Assembly (NCBI GenBank): GCA_020832545.1
Contig: JAFIEK010000006.1
Location: 1-64,000, forward strand
Direction of reading: 5' to 3'
DNA: 64,000 nucleotides
Origin: Pararhodobacter sp.
GTDB lineage: Bacteria > Pseudomonadota > Alphaproteobacteria > Rhodobacterales > Rhodobacteraceae
Shown: positions 1-10,205 of the stretch, piece after piece
Numbering within the stretch: the first letter of the stretch is position 1
How the letters are laid out: every line of letters starts with the position of its first letter
Made by a program: the position numbers and the translations under genes
Notes under the pieces: generated by a model
Told to the model about the DNA's origin: nothing
The model's input: the letters and a program-made list of their open reading frames with translations, nothing else
Databases searched by the model: none

Positions 1-57
1 GACAGTTTCATCCGCGTGAAGGAACAGGTGGCAAAGGCCGAAAGGGACGGACCATAA
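1..57 (+). CDS. 3' end of an unidentified gene (partial)
   Basis: The first frame is open from base 1 to a TAA at 55-57 and would encode an 18-residue lysine/glutamate-rich C-terminus ending VAKAERDGP. Too little remains to assign a function. A competing reading exists: the third frame is open from base 3 all the way to a TGA at 198-200, ending in residues ADKGIFAQ, and that stop overlaps the ATG of the next gene as ATGA. Only one of the two is likely to be real, and the upstream sequence needed to choose lies outside the window. Confidence 0.3.
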   Translation, partial: DSFIRVKEQVAKAERDGP

Positions 58-196
58 CCCAGGCGCGTCCCGCAAATGGCAGGGAACCATCCGCTCTGCC
101 CTTGCATCCGCCTGGGCGGGCGTGTTTCCTGACCCCGGACCGGGCGCGCCTCATCGCATCCGTTGATCATCTCGCCGACAAGGGCATCTTCGCGCA

Positions 197-2917
197 ATGA
201 ATACCAGTACAGATCTGAGCGGACCTGAAACCCCGACAGGCGGTGACACACACCGCGCGGCGCGGCACTGGGCAGAACCGGCCAGCGCCGTTCTGGCGGC
301 GCTGGACAGCACGCCCGAGGGGCTGAGCGCCGATGAGGCCCGCATCCGGCAAGAAAAACACGGCCCCAACAGCCTGCCCTCGGCCCCGCGCGCAGGCCCG
401 CTGCGCCGGTTCCTGCGCCAGTTCAACAACCTGCTGATCCTGGTGCTGATTGTGGCGGCGGTGATCACCGCGCTGTTGCAGCACTGGGTGGATACGGCCG
501 TGATTCTGGCGGTGGTGGTGATCAATGCGGTGATCGGCTTTGTGCAGGAGGGCAAGGCCGAGGCCGCGCTAGAGAGCCTGCGCAGCATGCTGGCCCCGCG
601 CGCCAATGTGCTGCGCGACGGCAGCCGCGAAGGTGTGCAGGCGGTGGATCTGGTGCCGGGCGACATTGTGCTGCTCAAGGCCGGGGACAAGGTTCCGGCG
701 GATCTGCGGCTGATCGAGACGGCGGGGTTGTCGGTGGAAGAGGCCATCCTGACCGGCGAATCTGTGCCGGTACGCAAGGGCACAGATCCGGTCGAGGGCG
801 GGGCCGAACTTGGCGATCGGAGCTCGATGGTGTTTTCCGGCACGCTGGTGTCCGAGGGCACGGCCACCGGCGTCGTCACCGCGACGGGCGCGGACAGCGA
901 GATTGGCCGGATTGGCGGGCTGATGGCTTCGGTCACGGTGCTGACCACGCCTTTGATCCGGCAGATGGGCCGCTTTGCCAAGGTGCTGACCGGCTTCATC
1001 ATGGTCGTGGCGGCGCTTCTTCTGGCCTTTACCGTGCTGTGGCGGGGCCTGGCGTTCAATGAAGCCTTCATGATTGTCGTCGCGCTCTTTGTCGCGGCGA
1101 TCCCTGAGGGGTTGCCGGCTGTGCTGACGGTCACACTGGCCATTGGCGTCCAGGCGATGGCGAAGCGCAATGCCATTGTGCGGCGGTTGCCGGTGATCGA
1201 GACGCTTGGCGCGGTCTCGGTGATCTGCACTGACAAGACCGGCACCCTGACGCGCAACGAAATGGCGGTCACCACGCTGGTAACAGCGGGCGACGTGCTG
1301 GATGTCACCGGCGAGGGCTATGCGCCCAAGGGCAAGGTTCAGCGCGACGGCGCGGATGTGACACCCGATGCCGTTCACACCGCCCTGGCCCGCGTGGCAG
1401 CACTTTGCAACAACGCCCATCTGCGCGAGGGCGAGAACGGCTGGCGGGTTGAGGGCGACCCGATGGAGGGCGCGCTGCTGGCCCTTGCCACCAAGCTGGG
1501 CCGCGCGCCGGACGAGCGCCCGCGCGCGCTGGCCACCATCCCGTTTGACGCGCGCTATCGCTACATGGCGGTGCTGCATGACACCGATGCGGGCCGCCGG
1601 GTGCTGCTGAAAGGCGCGCCCGAGGCGGTGCTGGAACGGTGCAGCCACCAGATGACCGGCGAGGGCCGCTTACCGCTGGATCGTAGCTGGTGGGAGGAAC
1701 AGGCCGAAGCGGTTGCCAATAATGGCCAGCGGGTTCTGGCGCTGGCGGAAATGCCCTTCGATGGCGATGCGATCGCCCATGATGACCTGTCCGGCGGGCT
1801 GACCCTGCTGGGCTTTACCGGATTGATCGACCCGCCGCGCACTGAGGCCGTGACAGCGGTGGCTGACTGCCTGTCTGCGGGCATCGATGTCAAGATGATC
1901 ACTGGCGATCACAAGGGCACCGCCCGCGCGATTGCCCGCCAGATCGGGCTCAGGCACACCGATACCGTTCTGACTGGTGCCGAGATCGAGGTGATGGATG
2001 ATGCCGCCCTGCAGGAGGCCGCGCTGCAAACCGATGTCTTCGCCCGCACCAGCCCCGAGCACAAACTGCGGCTGGTCAGTGCCTTGCAGGCGGGCGGGCA
2101 GGTGGTGGCGATGACCGGCGACGGTGTCAACGACGCGCCCGCGCTCAAACGCGCCGAGGCCGGGATCGCCATGGGTCTGAAGGGATCAGAAGCCGCGCGC
2201 GAGGCCTCGGATTTCGTGCTGGCCGACGACAACTTCGCCTCGATCGCCGAGGCCGTCCGGCAGGGGCGTACGGTCTATATCAACCTCAAGAAGGTGATCT
2301 CATTCCTGTTGCCGGTGAATGGCGGCGAATCCGCGGCGCTGATCATCGCCGTTCTGTTCGGGCTGATGCTGCCGGTCACACCGCTTCAGGTGCTGTGGGT
2401 GAACATGGTCAGTTCGGTCGTGCTGGCCATGAGCCTTGCATTCGAGCCGCCCGAGCGCGACGTGATGAATCGCCCGCCGCGCAAGCCGGAAGTGCCTATC
2501 CTGACACGGTTCATCCTGTGGCGGGTGGGGCTGGTCTCGGTGCTCTTTGCCATCGGGATTTACGGCCAGTTTCAGCTGGCACTGGCGCAAGGTCAATCGG
2601 TCGAGGTGGCGCGCACAATGGCGGTGAACACGCTGGTGGCGATGGAAGTGTTCTACCTCTTCTCCATCCGCTTCCGCCTGCGCAGCGTGCTGACCCTGGA
2701 AGGGGTCAGGGGCACCCCGGCAGTGCTGGTTGCGGTTGGCATCGTCGTGGCGTTGCAGGCTGCCTTCACCTGGGCACCGCCCATGCAGGCGCTCTTTGAC
2801 ACCCGGGCGCTGGGGCTGGCGGAGCTGGCACAATGCACCGCCGCCGGGGTTCTGGTTTTGCTGGTGCTGGAGTTCGACAAGATGATCGAGCGGGGTCGGA
2901 AGGCAAGACAGACGTAA
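197..2917 (+). CDS. P2-type cation-transporting ATPase (CtpF-like)
   Basis: This is a 906-residue P-type ATPase that should pump a cation across the inner membrane using a phospho-aspartate intermediate. It has the N-terminal cation-ATPase domain, the actuator motif TGES at about 186-189, the M4 motif PEGLP at about 303-307, the phosphorylation motif DKTGT with Asp346, and the hinge motif GDGVND at about 641-646. Several membrane helices flank the actuator domain and follow the hinge. M5 keeps an Asn-Gly-Gly-Glu-Ser motif. M6 reads LWVNMVSSVVLAMSLAFEPP and lacks the Asp found at the equivalent place in SERCA Ca2+ pumps, so the transported ion is uncertain; mycobacterial CtpF-type pumps look similar. 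An AAGGG sequence lies about 12 bases before the ATG. The gene converges on nrdF with 17 bases between them. Confidence 0.93.
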   Translation: MNTSTDLSGPETPTGGDTHRAARHWAEPASAVLAALDSTPEGLSADEARIRQEKHGPNSLPSAPRAGPLRRFLRQFNNLLILVLIVAAVITALLQHWVDTAVILAVVVINAVIGFVQEGKAEAALESLRSMLAPRANVLRDGSREGVQAVDLVPGDIVLLKAGDKVPADLRLIETAGLSVEEAILTGESVPVRKGTDPVEGGAELGDRSSMVFSGTLVSEGTATGVVTATGADSEIGRIGGLMASVTVLTTPLIRQMGRFAKVLTGFIMVVAALLLAFTVLWRGLAFNEAFMIVVALFVAAIPEGLPAVLTVTLAIGVQAMAKRNAIVRRLPVIETLGAVSVICTDKTGTLTRNEMAVTTLVTAGDVLDVTGEGYAPKGKVQRDGADVTPDAVHTALARVAALCNNAHLREGENGWRVEGDPMEGALLALATKLGRAPDERPRALATIPFDARYRYMAVLHDTDAGRRVLLKGAPEAVLERCSHQMTGEGRLPLDRSWWEEQAEAVANNGQRVLALAEMPFDGDAIAHDDLSGGLTLLGFTGLIDPPRTEAVTAVADCLSAGIDVKMITGDHKGTARAIARQIGLRHTDTVLTGAEIEVMDDAALQEAALQTDVFARTSPEHKLRLVSALQAGGQVVAMTGDGVNDAPALKRAEAGIAMGLKGSEAAREASDFVLADDNFASIAEAVRQGRTVYINLKKVISFLLPVNGGESAALIIAVLFGLMLPVTPLQVLWVNMVSSVVLAMSLAFEPPERDVMNRPPRKPEVPILTRFILWRVGLVSVLFAIGIYGQFQLALAQGQSVEVARTMAVNTLVAMEVFYLFSIRFRLRSVLTLEGVRGTPAVLVAVGIVVALQAAFTWAPPMQALFDTRALGLAELAQCTAAGVLVLLVLEFDKMIERGRKARQT

Positions 2918-2934
2918 GCGTTGGTTGCGCCAGA

Positions 2935-3921
<987 letters not shown>

Positions 3922-3954
3922 TCATTCATGTGTTCATAAATATCCCACGGGGGT

Positions 3955-3975
3955 CCGGGGGTGTGAAACCCCCGG
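3955..3975 (-). promoter_or_regulatory. Intercistronic hairpin between nrdE and nrdF
   Basis: CCGGGGG and CCCCCGG form a perfect 7-bp stem with a 7-base loop inside the 73-base nrdE-nrdF gap. There is no T-run behind it, so it looks more like an RNA-processing or stability element than a full terminator. Its role is inferred from position only. Confidence 0.4.
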
Positions 3976-3988
3976 CGCTTGCCACCCC

Positions 3989-6121
3989 TCACAGGCTGCA
4001 GGACACGCAGCCCTGCACTTCGGTTCCTTCCAGCGCGGTCTGGCGCAGGCGGATGTAATAGATCGTCTTGATGCCCTTTTTCCAGGCATGGATCTGCGCG
4101 CGGTTGATGTCGCGTGTCGTTGCCTCGGACGGAAAGAACAGCGTCAGGCTGAGCCCCTGATCAACATGCTCGGTCGCCGCCGCATAGGTGTCGATCACCG
4201 CCTCGGGGCCGATCTCATAGGCGTCGCGATAGAACTCAAGGTTGTCGTTGGTCATGAACGGCGCGGGATAATAGACCCGGCCGATCTTGCCTTCCTTGCG
4301 GATCTCGATCTTTGACGCAATCGGATGGATCGACGAGGTGGAGTTGTTGATATAGCTGATCGATCCGGTCGGCGGCACCGCCTGAAGGTTGCGGTTGTAA
4401 AGCCCGTGTTCGATTACCGCCGCGCGCAGTTCCGCCCAATCGTCGCGCCCCGGCAGCGCCACCCCCATCCGCGCAAACAGGTCGCGCACGGTGTCGGTTT
4501 CCGGCAGCCAGTCGCGGGTGGTGTATTTGTCGAAATAGCTGCCGTCAGCATAGGTCGACTTCTCGAACCCCGCAAAGCTGCGCCCCTTTTCACGCGCCAG
4601 CGCGTTCGAGGCGCGGATCGCGTGGTATGCGATGGCGGCGAAATAGCAGCGCGTGAAATCAATCCCTTCCGCGCTGCCATAATGAATACGCTCACGCGCC
4701 AGAAAACCGTGCAGGTTCATCTGGCCCAGCCCCACCGCATGCGCCTCGTCATTGCCGCGCCGGATGGAGGGCACGCTGTCGATGGCAGACATCTCACTGA
4801 CCGCCGTCAGCGCCCGGATCGCCGTTTCCACCGTCGTGCCAAAATCCGGCCCGTCCATGGTGGTGGCAATGTTCAGGCTGCCCAGATTGCATGAGATATC
4901 GGTGCCCATGTGGCTGTAGCTCAGATCATCATTAAACTCTGACGCCTCGTTGACCTGCAAGATCTCGGAACACAGGTTCGACATGCTGATCCGCCCGGCG
5001 ATGGGGTTGGCGCGGTTCACCGTGTCCTCGAACATGATATACGGATAGCCGCTTTCAAACTGGATCTCGGCCAGCGTCTGAAAGAATTCCCGCGCGTTGA
5101 TCTTCTTCTTGCGGATGCGCTTGTCGCCCACCATCTCGGCGTATTTCTCGGTGATCGCGATCTCCGAGAAGGGCACGCCGTAAACCTGCGCCACATCATG
5201 CGGCGAGAACAGGTACATATCGGCATTCTCGCGTGCCAGCTCGAAGGTGATATCGGGGATTACCACGCCCAGGCTGAGGGTCTTGATGCGGATCTTCTCA
5301 TCCGCATTCTCGCGCTTGGTGTCCAGAAATCGCAGGATATCCGGGTGATGGGCGTTCAGATAGACCGCGCCTGCGCCCTGACGTGCGCCCAACTGGTTGG
5401 CGTAACTGAAGCTGTCTTCAAGCAGTTTCATCACCGGAATGACACCCGATGACTGGTTCTCGATCCCCTTGATCGGCGCGCCATGCTCACGGATGTTGGT
5501 CAGCATCAATGCCACGCCACCGCCGCGTTTGCTCAGTTGCAGCGACGAATTGATGCCCCGGCCAATCGATTCCATATTGTCTTCCAGCCGCAGCAGAAAG
5601 CATGAAATCAGCTCGCCGCGCGATTGCTTTCCCGCGTTCAGGAAGGTCGGCGTTGCGGGCTGGAAGCGGCCTGCGATCATCTCGTCCATCAACCGCATCG
5701 CCAGCGCCTGATCGCCGCGCGCCAGCGCCAGCGCGACCATCACCACCCGGTCCTCATAGCGTTCCAGATAGCGGTTTCCGTCGCGGGTTTTCAGTGTGTA
5801 GCTGGTGTAATACTTGAACGCGCCAAGGAAGGTGGGAAAGCGGAACTTGCGGGCAAAAGCGGCCTCCCAGATCGCGTGCAGAAATTCGCGCGGATATTGC
5901 GCCAGCACATCGGCCTCGTAATAGCCTTCATCGACCAGATAGCCCAGCTTTTCATCCAGCGAATGGAAGAACACGGTGTTCTGGTTGACGTGTTGCAGAA
6001 AATACTGCCGCGCCGCCTTGCGGTCGGCGTCAAAGCGGATGCGGCCCTCGGAATCATAGAGGTTCAGCATCGCATTGAGCGCGTGGAAGTCCATCGCAGG
6101 GTTCAGGCCGCCGTCGGGCAT
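3989..6121 (-). CDS. nrdE: Class Ib ribonucleotide reductase, alpha (catalytic) subunit
   Basis: NrdE is the 710-residue catalytic subunit that reduces NDPs to dNDPs. The radical-bearing active-site loop is present as NLCSE with Asn382, Cys384 and Glu386. The C-terminus ends CVSCSL, the swinging dithiol (Cys705, Cys708) that is re-reduced by NrdH. The nucleotide-site region [18 protein letters not shown] is well conserved. The short N-terminus without an ATP-cone is typical of class Ib, so no dATP activity control through a cone is expected. The start codon lies inside the 3' end of nrdI (19-base overlap), which implies translational coupling in nrdHIEF. Confidence 0.97.
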   Translation of the reverse strand: MPDGGLNPAMDFHALNAMLNLYDSEGRIRFDADRKAARQYFLQHVNQNTVFFHSLDEKLGYLVDEGYYEADVLAQYPREFLHAIWEAAFARKFRFPTFLGAFKYYTSYTLKTRDGNRYLERYEDRVVMVALALARGDQALAMRLMDEMIAGRFQPATPTFLNAGKQSRGELISCFLLRLEDNMESIGRGINSSLQLSKRGGGVALMLTNIREHGAPIKGIENQSSGVIPVMKLLEDSFSYANQLGARQGAGAVYLNAHHPDILRFLDTKRENADEKIRIKTLSLGVVIPDITFELARENADMYLFSPHDVAQVYGVPFSEIAITEKYAEMVGDKRIRKKKINAREFFQTLAEIQFESGYPYIMFEDTVNRANPIAGRISMSNLCSEILQVNEASEFNDDLSYSHMGTDISCNLGSLNIATTMDGPDFGTTVETAIRALTAVSEMSAIDSVPSIRRGNDEAHAVGLGQMNLHGFLARERIHYGSAEGIDFTRCYFAAIAYHAIRASNALAREKGRSFAGFEKSTYADGSYFDKYTTRDWLPETDTVRDLFARMGVALPGRDDWAELRAAVIEHGLYNRNLQAVPPTGSISYINNSTSSIHPIASKIEIRKEGKIGRVYYPAPFMTNDNLEFYRDAYEIGPEAVIDTYAAATEHVDQGLSLTLFFPSEATTRDINRAQIHAWKKGIKTIYYIRLRQTALEGTEVQGCVSCSL

Positions 6122-6522
6122 GTCATCTCTCTCCAGAATGTCGTCAGCCCGGCGCGGATGCGGGCAATGTCGGTCTCGGTTCCGGCCAGCTCAAAACTGT
6201 AAAGCCACGGGATCTGGCACTTTTCGGCAATGACCCGCCCCGCGAGGGCATAGGTCGCGCCAAAGTTGCGGTTGCCCCCGGCGATCACGCCGCGGATCAG
6301 CGCGCGGCGCATTGGGTCGTTGAGAAAGCGGATCACCGGCTTGGGCACCGCGCCCCGGCCTTCGCCATCGGCAAAGGTGGGGCAGATCAGCACGAAAGGC
6401 GCATCGGGGCGGGGCATTGCCGTGTCAGGGCCGGTTGGAATGCGCCGGGCGGGCAGATCAAGCGCTGCCACCAGTCGCGCGGTGTTGCCTGAGCGCGATG
6501 AGTAATAGAACAGCCCGCTCAT
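6103..6522 (-). CDS. nrdI: NrdI flavodoxin-like RNR maturase
   Basis: NrdI is a small flavoprotein that supplies the oxidant for building the Mn2-tyrosyl radical in NrdF. The sequence starts [14 protein letters not shown], the FMN phosphate-binding loop of flavodoxin-like proteins, and has the downstream [15 protein letters not shown] loop that is diagnostic of NrdI. The frame is open upstream to 6570, but Met at 6522 is chosen because the protein should begin directly with the first beta strand and because nrdH ends just 5 bases upstream. The product is 139 residues, normal for the family. It overlaps nrdE by 19 bases. Confidence 0.93.
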   Translation of the reverse strand: MSGLFYYSSRSGNTARLVAALDLPARRIPTGPDTAMPRPDAPFVLICPTFADGEGRGAVPKPVIRFLNDPMRRALIRGVIAGGNRNFGATYALAGRVIAEKCQIPWLYSFELAGTETDIARIRAGLTTFWREMTCPTAA

Positions 6523-6527
6523 GGCAT

Positions 6528-6749
6528 TCAGGCCAGACGGCTGATCAGGTCTGGCCGGAACCCCGCCCAATGCGACGCGCCCGCCACAACGACCGGGGCC
6601 TGCCGGTAGCCCATTTCTGTGACCTGCGACAGGGCGGCGTCGTCCAGCGTCAGGTCGATCACCTCAAAATCAAGGCCGCGCGCGGTGAGCGCCCGGGTGG
6701 TGGCCGTGCACTGCACGCAGGCCGGTTTGGAATAAACGGTGATGGTCAT
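6528..6749 (-). CDS. nrdH: NrdH glutaredoxin-like electron donor
   Basis: NrdH is a 73-residue redoxin that reduces the NrdE C-terminal dithiol and is itself reduced by thioredoxin reductase. The CVQC active site (Cys11, Cys14) and the C-terminal GYRQAPVVV region with the WAGFRPD motif are characteristic of the family. The ATG at 6749 is preceded on the minus strand by AGGGGA at a normal spacing, so the longer open frame reaching 6854 is rejected. It is the first gene of the operon. The untranslated leader in front of it contains the cobalamin riboswitch. Confidence 0.94.
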   Translation of the reverse strand: MTITVYSKPACVQCTATTRALTARGLDFEVIDLTLDDAALSQVTEMGYRQAPVVVAGASHWAGFRPDLISRLA

Positions 6750-6874
6750 AGCTTTCGTCCCCTGTTCTCTAATTCTGCCGGGCAGGGGGCACGAGGCTGG
6801 CGGCAGGCCAGATGGTCTGCCGACACTCACACGCTCCCCAAGGCCCACCGCCAATGGTCGTCGTCGCCTGCTCT

Positions 6875-7030
6875 GGCAGGTTTCCTGGCTCGCGGATCAT
6901 CGCTTGGCTGGCCTTCCCGGGGCGCTCCCCAGTGGCATTTCAGCGTCGCTCACCACTTACAGTTGCGGGGGCAGCGCCGGATTCTCACCGGCTTCCCTTT
7001 CACCCGCGACACGAGTCGCAGGCACCAGAA
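6875..7030 (-). promoter_or_regulatory. Cobalamin (AdoCbl) riboswitch controlling nrdHIEF
   Basis: Read on the minus strand, the leader has all landmarks of a B12 riboswitch in order: GGTGCC near 7021-7026, the GGGTGAAAGGGAAGCCGGTG block, GAATCCGGCGCTGCCCCCGC, AACTGTAAG, the B12 box GCCACTGGGG near 6935, and the closing P1 segment CCAGGAAACCTGCC ending at 6875. Between this aptamer and nrdH there are about 125 bases that include a hairpin at 6802-6821 (GGCAGACC pairing with GGCCTGCC with one mismatch) and a small inverted repeat at 6775-6785. These are candidate expression-platform elements. B12 riboswitches are known to repress B12-independent isoenzymes, including ribonucleotide reductases, when cobalamin is available. 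Confidence 0.93.
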
Positions 7031-7038
7031 CAAACTGC

Positions 7039-7068
7039 ATATTGGGGGTGGGGGGTAGATCTTGTCAA
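7039..7068 (-). promoter_or_regulatory. Predicted sigma-70 promoter of nrdHIEF
   Basis: On the minus strand TTGACA (7063-7068) is followed after 18 bases by CAATAT (7039-7044). Transcription would begin around 7032, which is where the cobalamin aptamer starts. The agreement between the two independent signals supports the call. The other side of the region up to 7130 holds only the tail-to-promoter gap after sbcC. Confidence 0.6.
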
Positions 7069-7130
7069 TATGTGGATTTGGCGGGGTGACGATTTCTTTG
7101 GTAACGCGGCCGAGGGGTGCTCTTTTTGCC

Positions 7131-10100
7131 TCAGCCCGGCCCGCGGGCTTCGACATGGCTGCCCGACAATCCCTTGCGGATGTAGAACCCGTTTGGAATG
7201 GCTTCCTGCACCAGCGGGACGTGTGATATCAGCCCGACGGCGCGGTTCTGGCTGACCAGTGCGTTCAGAACCTGCAAGACCTGATCCAGCGTCCCCGAGC
7301 CGTTTTCGGTATCAAGGCTGCCGAACCCCTCGTCAATAAAGATCGTGTCCAGCCGCACCTTGCCGCTTGCGCTTTCCACAACATCGGCCAACCCCAACGC
7401 CAGAGCCAGCGCGGCGATGAAACTTTCGCCGCCTGACAAGGTGGTGGTTGGCCGGGATTTGCCGGTGAAGAGGTCGAACACCTGAATCCCCAGACCCCGG
7501 CGGCCCCGGCCTGCCCCCTCGCCGTCGCGTTCCAGCCGGTAGCGGCCCGAGGTCATGGGGCCAAGGCGCAGGTTGGCGGCCTCCAGCACCCGGTCGAACA
7601 TCGTGCCGATGGCGAAGGTTTCCAGATCCAGCTTCTGCGCGTTGGTGCCGTTCACCAGCGCCGCCAGCAGGCGCAGCGGCCCCGAGGCGGTTTCGGCCTC
7701 ATCAAGGCGGCGCAGCGTGTCGGCCAGATTGCCTTGCAGGCGCGTCAGATGATCGCGGCGGCTGGTGGCAAGGATGCGCTGCTCGGTCGCAGCACTCTGG
7801 GTATCAGTGGCCGTGTCGAGCTGCGCGCTCAGATACGCCAGATCGGGGCGGGTCAGCCCGTCGACCGCTGCCGCTGCCGTGTCGGCGGCCTCTGTCGCAA
7901 TGCCAAGTTTGCGGCGATGATCCTCAACCGTCCGGCGATCCGCTTCGAGGGTTTCGATGGCAGGTTTGAGGGCGCGGAATTCCGCCTCGCTCAGCCCCGC
8001 CCGTTCCAGCCGGTCCTTGAGCGCGGCAACGGCTGTCTGATGGCGCTGCGTGCAGGTCGCGAGTGCTGCTGCGGCGGCTTCATGCTCTTTATGCGCCGCA
8101 ATGGCAGCTTCGCGGCTGGCCCGTGCTGCCGTTTCCGCCGCCGTTCTCTGCGCCTCAGCGTCCGCAAGCGCCTTTGTCGCGGTGGCACGGGCCGCTGTCA
8201 GGGCATCCGGGTCGCGCAAGTCATCGGGCACCGATGACAGCATCTCGTCGCGCCGCGCGGTCACGCGCGCGGTCTCTTGCTGGCTTTGTGCGACGGCGTC
8301 GCGCTGCGCGTCGCGCCGGGCCTCGGTGGCTGCGATCTCGGCGTCCAGCTGGTCAATGGCGGCCTCTGCCGCTGCGATATCGGTCTCAGGTCCAAGGGCG
8401 TCAAGCGCCTGCACCTCAGCCGCGATCTTGTCGGCGAGAGCGGCGCTGCTTTCGTCCGGTGGGACCAGCAGGGCAAGCCGGCCCTTGCGTTCACGCAGGG
8501 TGCTGGTGGTTCCGGCCAGCGCCTCTGCGGCTGCGCGCGCTGTGCTGTCGGCGGATTGCCACGCGGTTTTGGCGGTGCGGAACGCCTGATCAAGACCGGC
8601 ATGTTCCTGTGTGGCCGTTGCGGGGGCGGGGTGGTCGGTCGCGCCGCAAACCGGGCAGGGGGCACCGGGCGCAAGTTTCGCGGCGAGGTGATAGGCCTGC
8701 GCTGCGGTGAGGGCGCGCTCGGCCTGCTGAAACCCTGCAAGGGCGGCCTCGGCCCGCTGTGTCGCCGCCTCCAGTGTGGCGGTATGTGCCGCATGGGAGG
8801 CCTGCGCGCTCTGCACGTCCTGCGCGGCCTTTTCATAGCTCTGCGCAGCGGTGAGGGCGGCGGCAAGGCTGGCACGGCGCGCGGCCGTCGCGTGGCGCTG
8901 CCCTTCCGTCTGACGGGCGGTTTTCAGCTCTTCGGCCCGTGCGCGGCGGGTCTCAAGCAGGGCCGTCAACTGCTGCTGCGTGGTCAGGTGGGCCTGATTG
9001 GCCTGTCGCTCTGCTGTTGCCGCCGCAGCGACCATGTCCGAGATATCGGCGGCCTTGTGAAGCGCCTCGGCGTGGCGCTCAAAGGCATCAAGCTTGCGGC
9101 GCAGCGCGTCCAGCTCGCCCGCCCGTTCCATGATGGTGCTCAGCTCGTTGGCCGCTGCGCGGGATGCATCCTGCGCGCGCGCGTCAGCTGCCTGCGCCGC
9201 GCGCAACGTTTCGTTTGCTGCGGCCACGTCACGGGCGGCATCGTCCGCATATCGTTCGGTGTCTAGCAGCGTCTGCGCCCGCGCGGCCTGTGTCACCCGC
9301 TGCGCAAGCGCGTCCATCTTGACTGTCGCGGCCTGAAGCGTGGCAAGTTCCGTAGCTGCGGCCTCGGCATGGGCAAAGCGTGCCTCAATCGACTCGGCGG
9401 CTTTCAGCGCGGCTTGCGCGGCCTCGCAGGCTGCGCGGGCCTGCGCCTCGTGGGCTAGCTGCTGCGCAAGCTGCACCTCGGCGTCTTCGATCCCGGCATG
9501 CAAAGCCTCGGTGCTTTCAAACCCCTCCGCTGCAAGCTGGCGGGCGCAGAGCGTGCGTTCCTCGCGCACATGGCGCTCGGCGGTTTCGGCCTCGGATTTC
9601 AACTCGGCCATCAGCGACTGATACAGTGACACGTCGAACAATTCGCGCAGGATCTCCAGCCGGTCACGGGTCTTGGCGGAGAGAAAGGTTTCAAACCGGC
9701 CCTGCGGCAACAGCACGATCTGGCGGAACTGCTCGGGCCCATAGCCCAGCAGATCGGTGATGGCCGTATCCACCTCACGCACCTTCTTCTCGGCGATGAT
9801 CTTGCCGCGCGTGTCATCGGTGATGGTATCCGGCGCCATGCCGGTGGCGTTGAACAAATGCGCCTCATGCGGGCTGCGAGTCTCGCCCTCGCCGCGCTGT
9901 TTGGGGCGCATCTGCTCAGGCCGCCGCCAGACGACAAACCGCTGCCCGCCCACGTCGAACACAAACTCAACCTCGGTCTGCGCGCCCGGATCGGCATGAT
10001 CAGAGCGCAGCGAGGGGGCTTCCTGTTCGGATTTCGAAGGCTCGCCGAAAAGCGCGAAGGTCATGGCGCTGAACAGCGTGGACTTGCCCGCGCCGGTCTG

Positions 10101-10205
10101 CCCGTAGATGCCGAAAAGCCCTGCCGCAACCGCATCGCGAAAATCGATCACTTCGCGCCCGGCGAATGGCCCGAAGGCCTGAATGGTCAGACGGACGGGC
10201 CTCAA
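7131..10205 (-). CDS. sbcC: SbcC exonuclease subunit (Rad50-like ATPase)
   Basis: SbcC pairs with SbcD to cleave hairpin and protein-blocked DNA ends. The 1024-residue protein has a Walker A motif GQTGAGKST at about 35-43, a long Ala/Gln/Glu-rich coiled coil, a zinc hook CPVC at Cys517/Cys520 near the middle, a second coiled coil, and the ABC signature LSGGES near residue 920 followed by a Walker B-type segment DTIFIDEGFGSLD. The start codon is TTG, not ATG: it sits in a TTGA overlap with the sbcD stop, and translation from it gives the expected family N-terminus MRPVRLTIQAFGPF. The two genes are therefore translationally coupled. Confidence 0.95.
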   Translation of the reverse strand: MRPVRLTIQAFGPFAGREVIDFRDAVAAGLFGIYGQTGAGKSTLFSAMTFALFGEPSKSEQEAPSLRSDHADPGAQTEVEFVFDVGGQRFVVWRRPEQMRPKQRGEGETRSPHEAHLFNATGMAPDTITDDTRGKIIAEKKVREVDTAITDLLGYGPEQFRQIVLLPQGRFETFLSAKTRDRLEILRELFDVSLYQSLMAELKSEAETAERHVREERTLCARQLAAEGFESTEALHAGIEDAEVQLAQQLAHEAQARAACEAAQAALKAAESIEARFAHAEAAATELATLQAATVKMDALAQRVTQAARAQTLLDTERYADDAARDVAAANETLRAAQAADARAQDASRAAANELSTIMERAGELDALRRKLDAFERHAEALHKAADISDMVAAAATAERQANQAHLTTQQQLTALLETRRARAEELKTARQTEGQRHATAARRASLAAALTAAQSYEKAAQDVQSAQASHAAHTATLEAATQRAEAALAGFQQAERALTAAQAYHLAAKLAPGAPCPVCGATDHPAPATATQEHAGLDQAFRTAKTAWQSADSTARAAAEALAGTTSTLRERKGRLALLVPPDESSAALADKIAAEVQALDALGPETDIAAAEAAIDQLDAEIAATEARRDAQRDAVAQSQQETARVTARRDEMLSSVPDDLRDPDALTAARATATKALADAEAQRTAAETAARASREAAIAAHKEHEAAAAALATCTQRHQTAVAALKDRLERAGLSEAEFRALKPAIETLEADRRTVEDHRRKLGIATEAADTAAAAVDGLTRPDLAYLSAQLDTATDTQSAATEQRILATSRRDHLTRLQGNLADTLRRLDEAETASGPLRLLAALVNGTNAQKLDLETFAIGTMFDRVLEAANLRLGPMTSGRYRLERDGEGAGRGRRGLGIQVFDLFTGKSRPTTTLSGGESFIAALALALGLADVVESASGKVRLDTIFIDEGFGSLDTENGSGTLDQVLQVLNALVSQNRAVGLISHVPLVQEAIPNGFYIRKGLSGSHVEARGPG

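Noticed and set aside
151-1308. Long minus-strand open frame opposite the P-type ATPase
   Set aside because: Low-complexity Ser/Thr/Arg-rich translation antisense to a clear gene; long shadow frames are expected at this GC content.
7050-7090. Possible NrdR box near the nrd promoter (CACATATTGAC-like on the minus strand)
   Set aside because: Only a partial match to the remembered NrdR consensus and no second box at the usual spacing.
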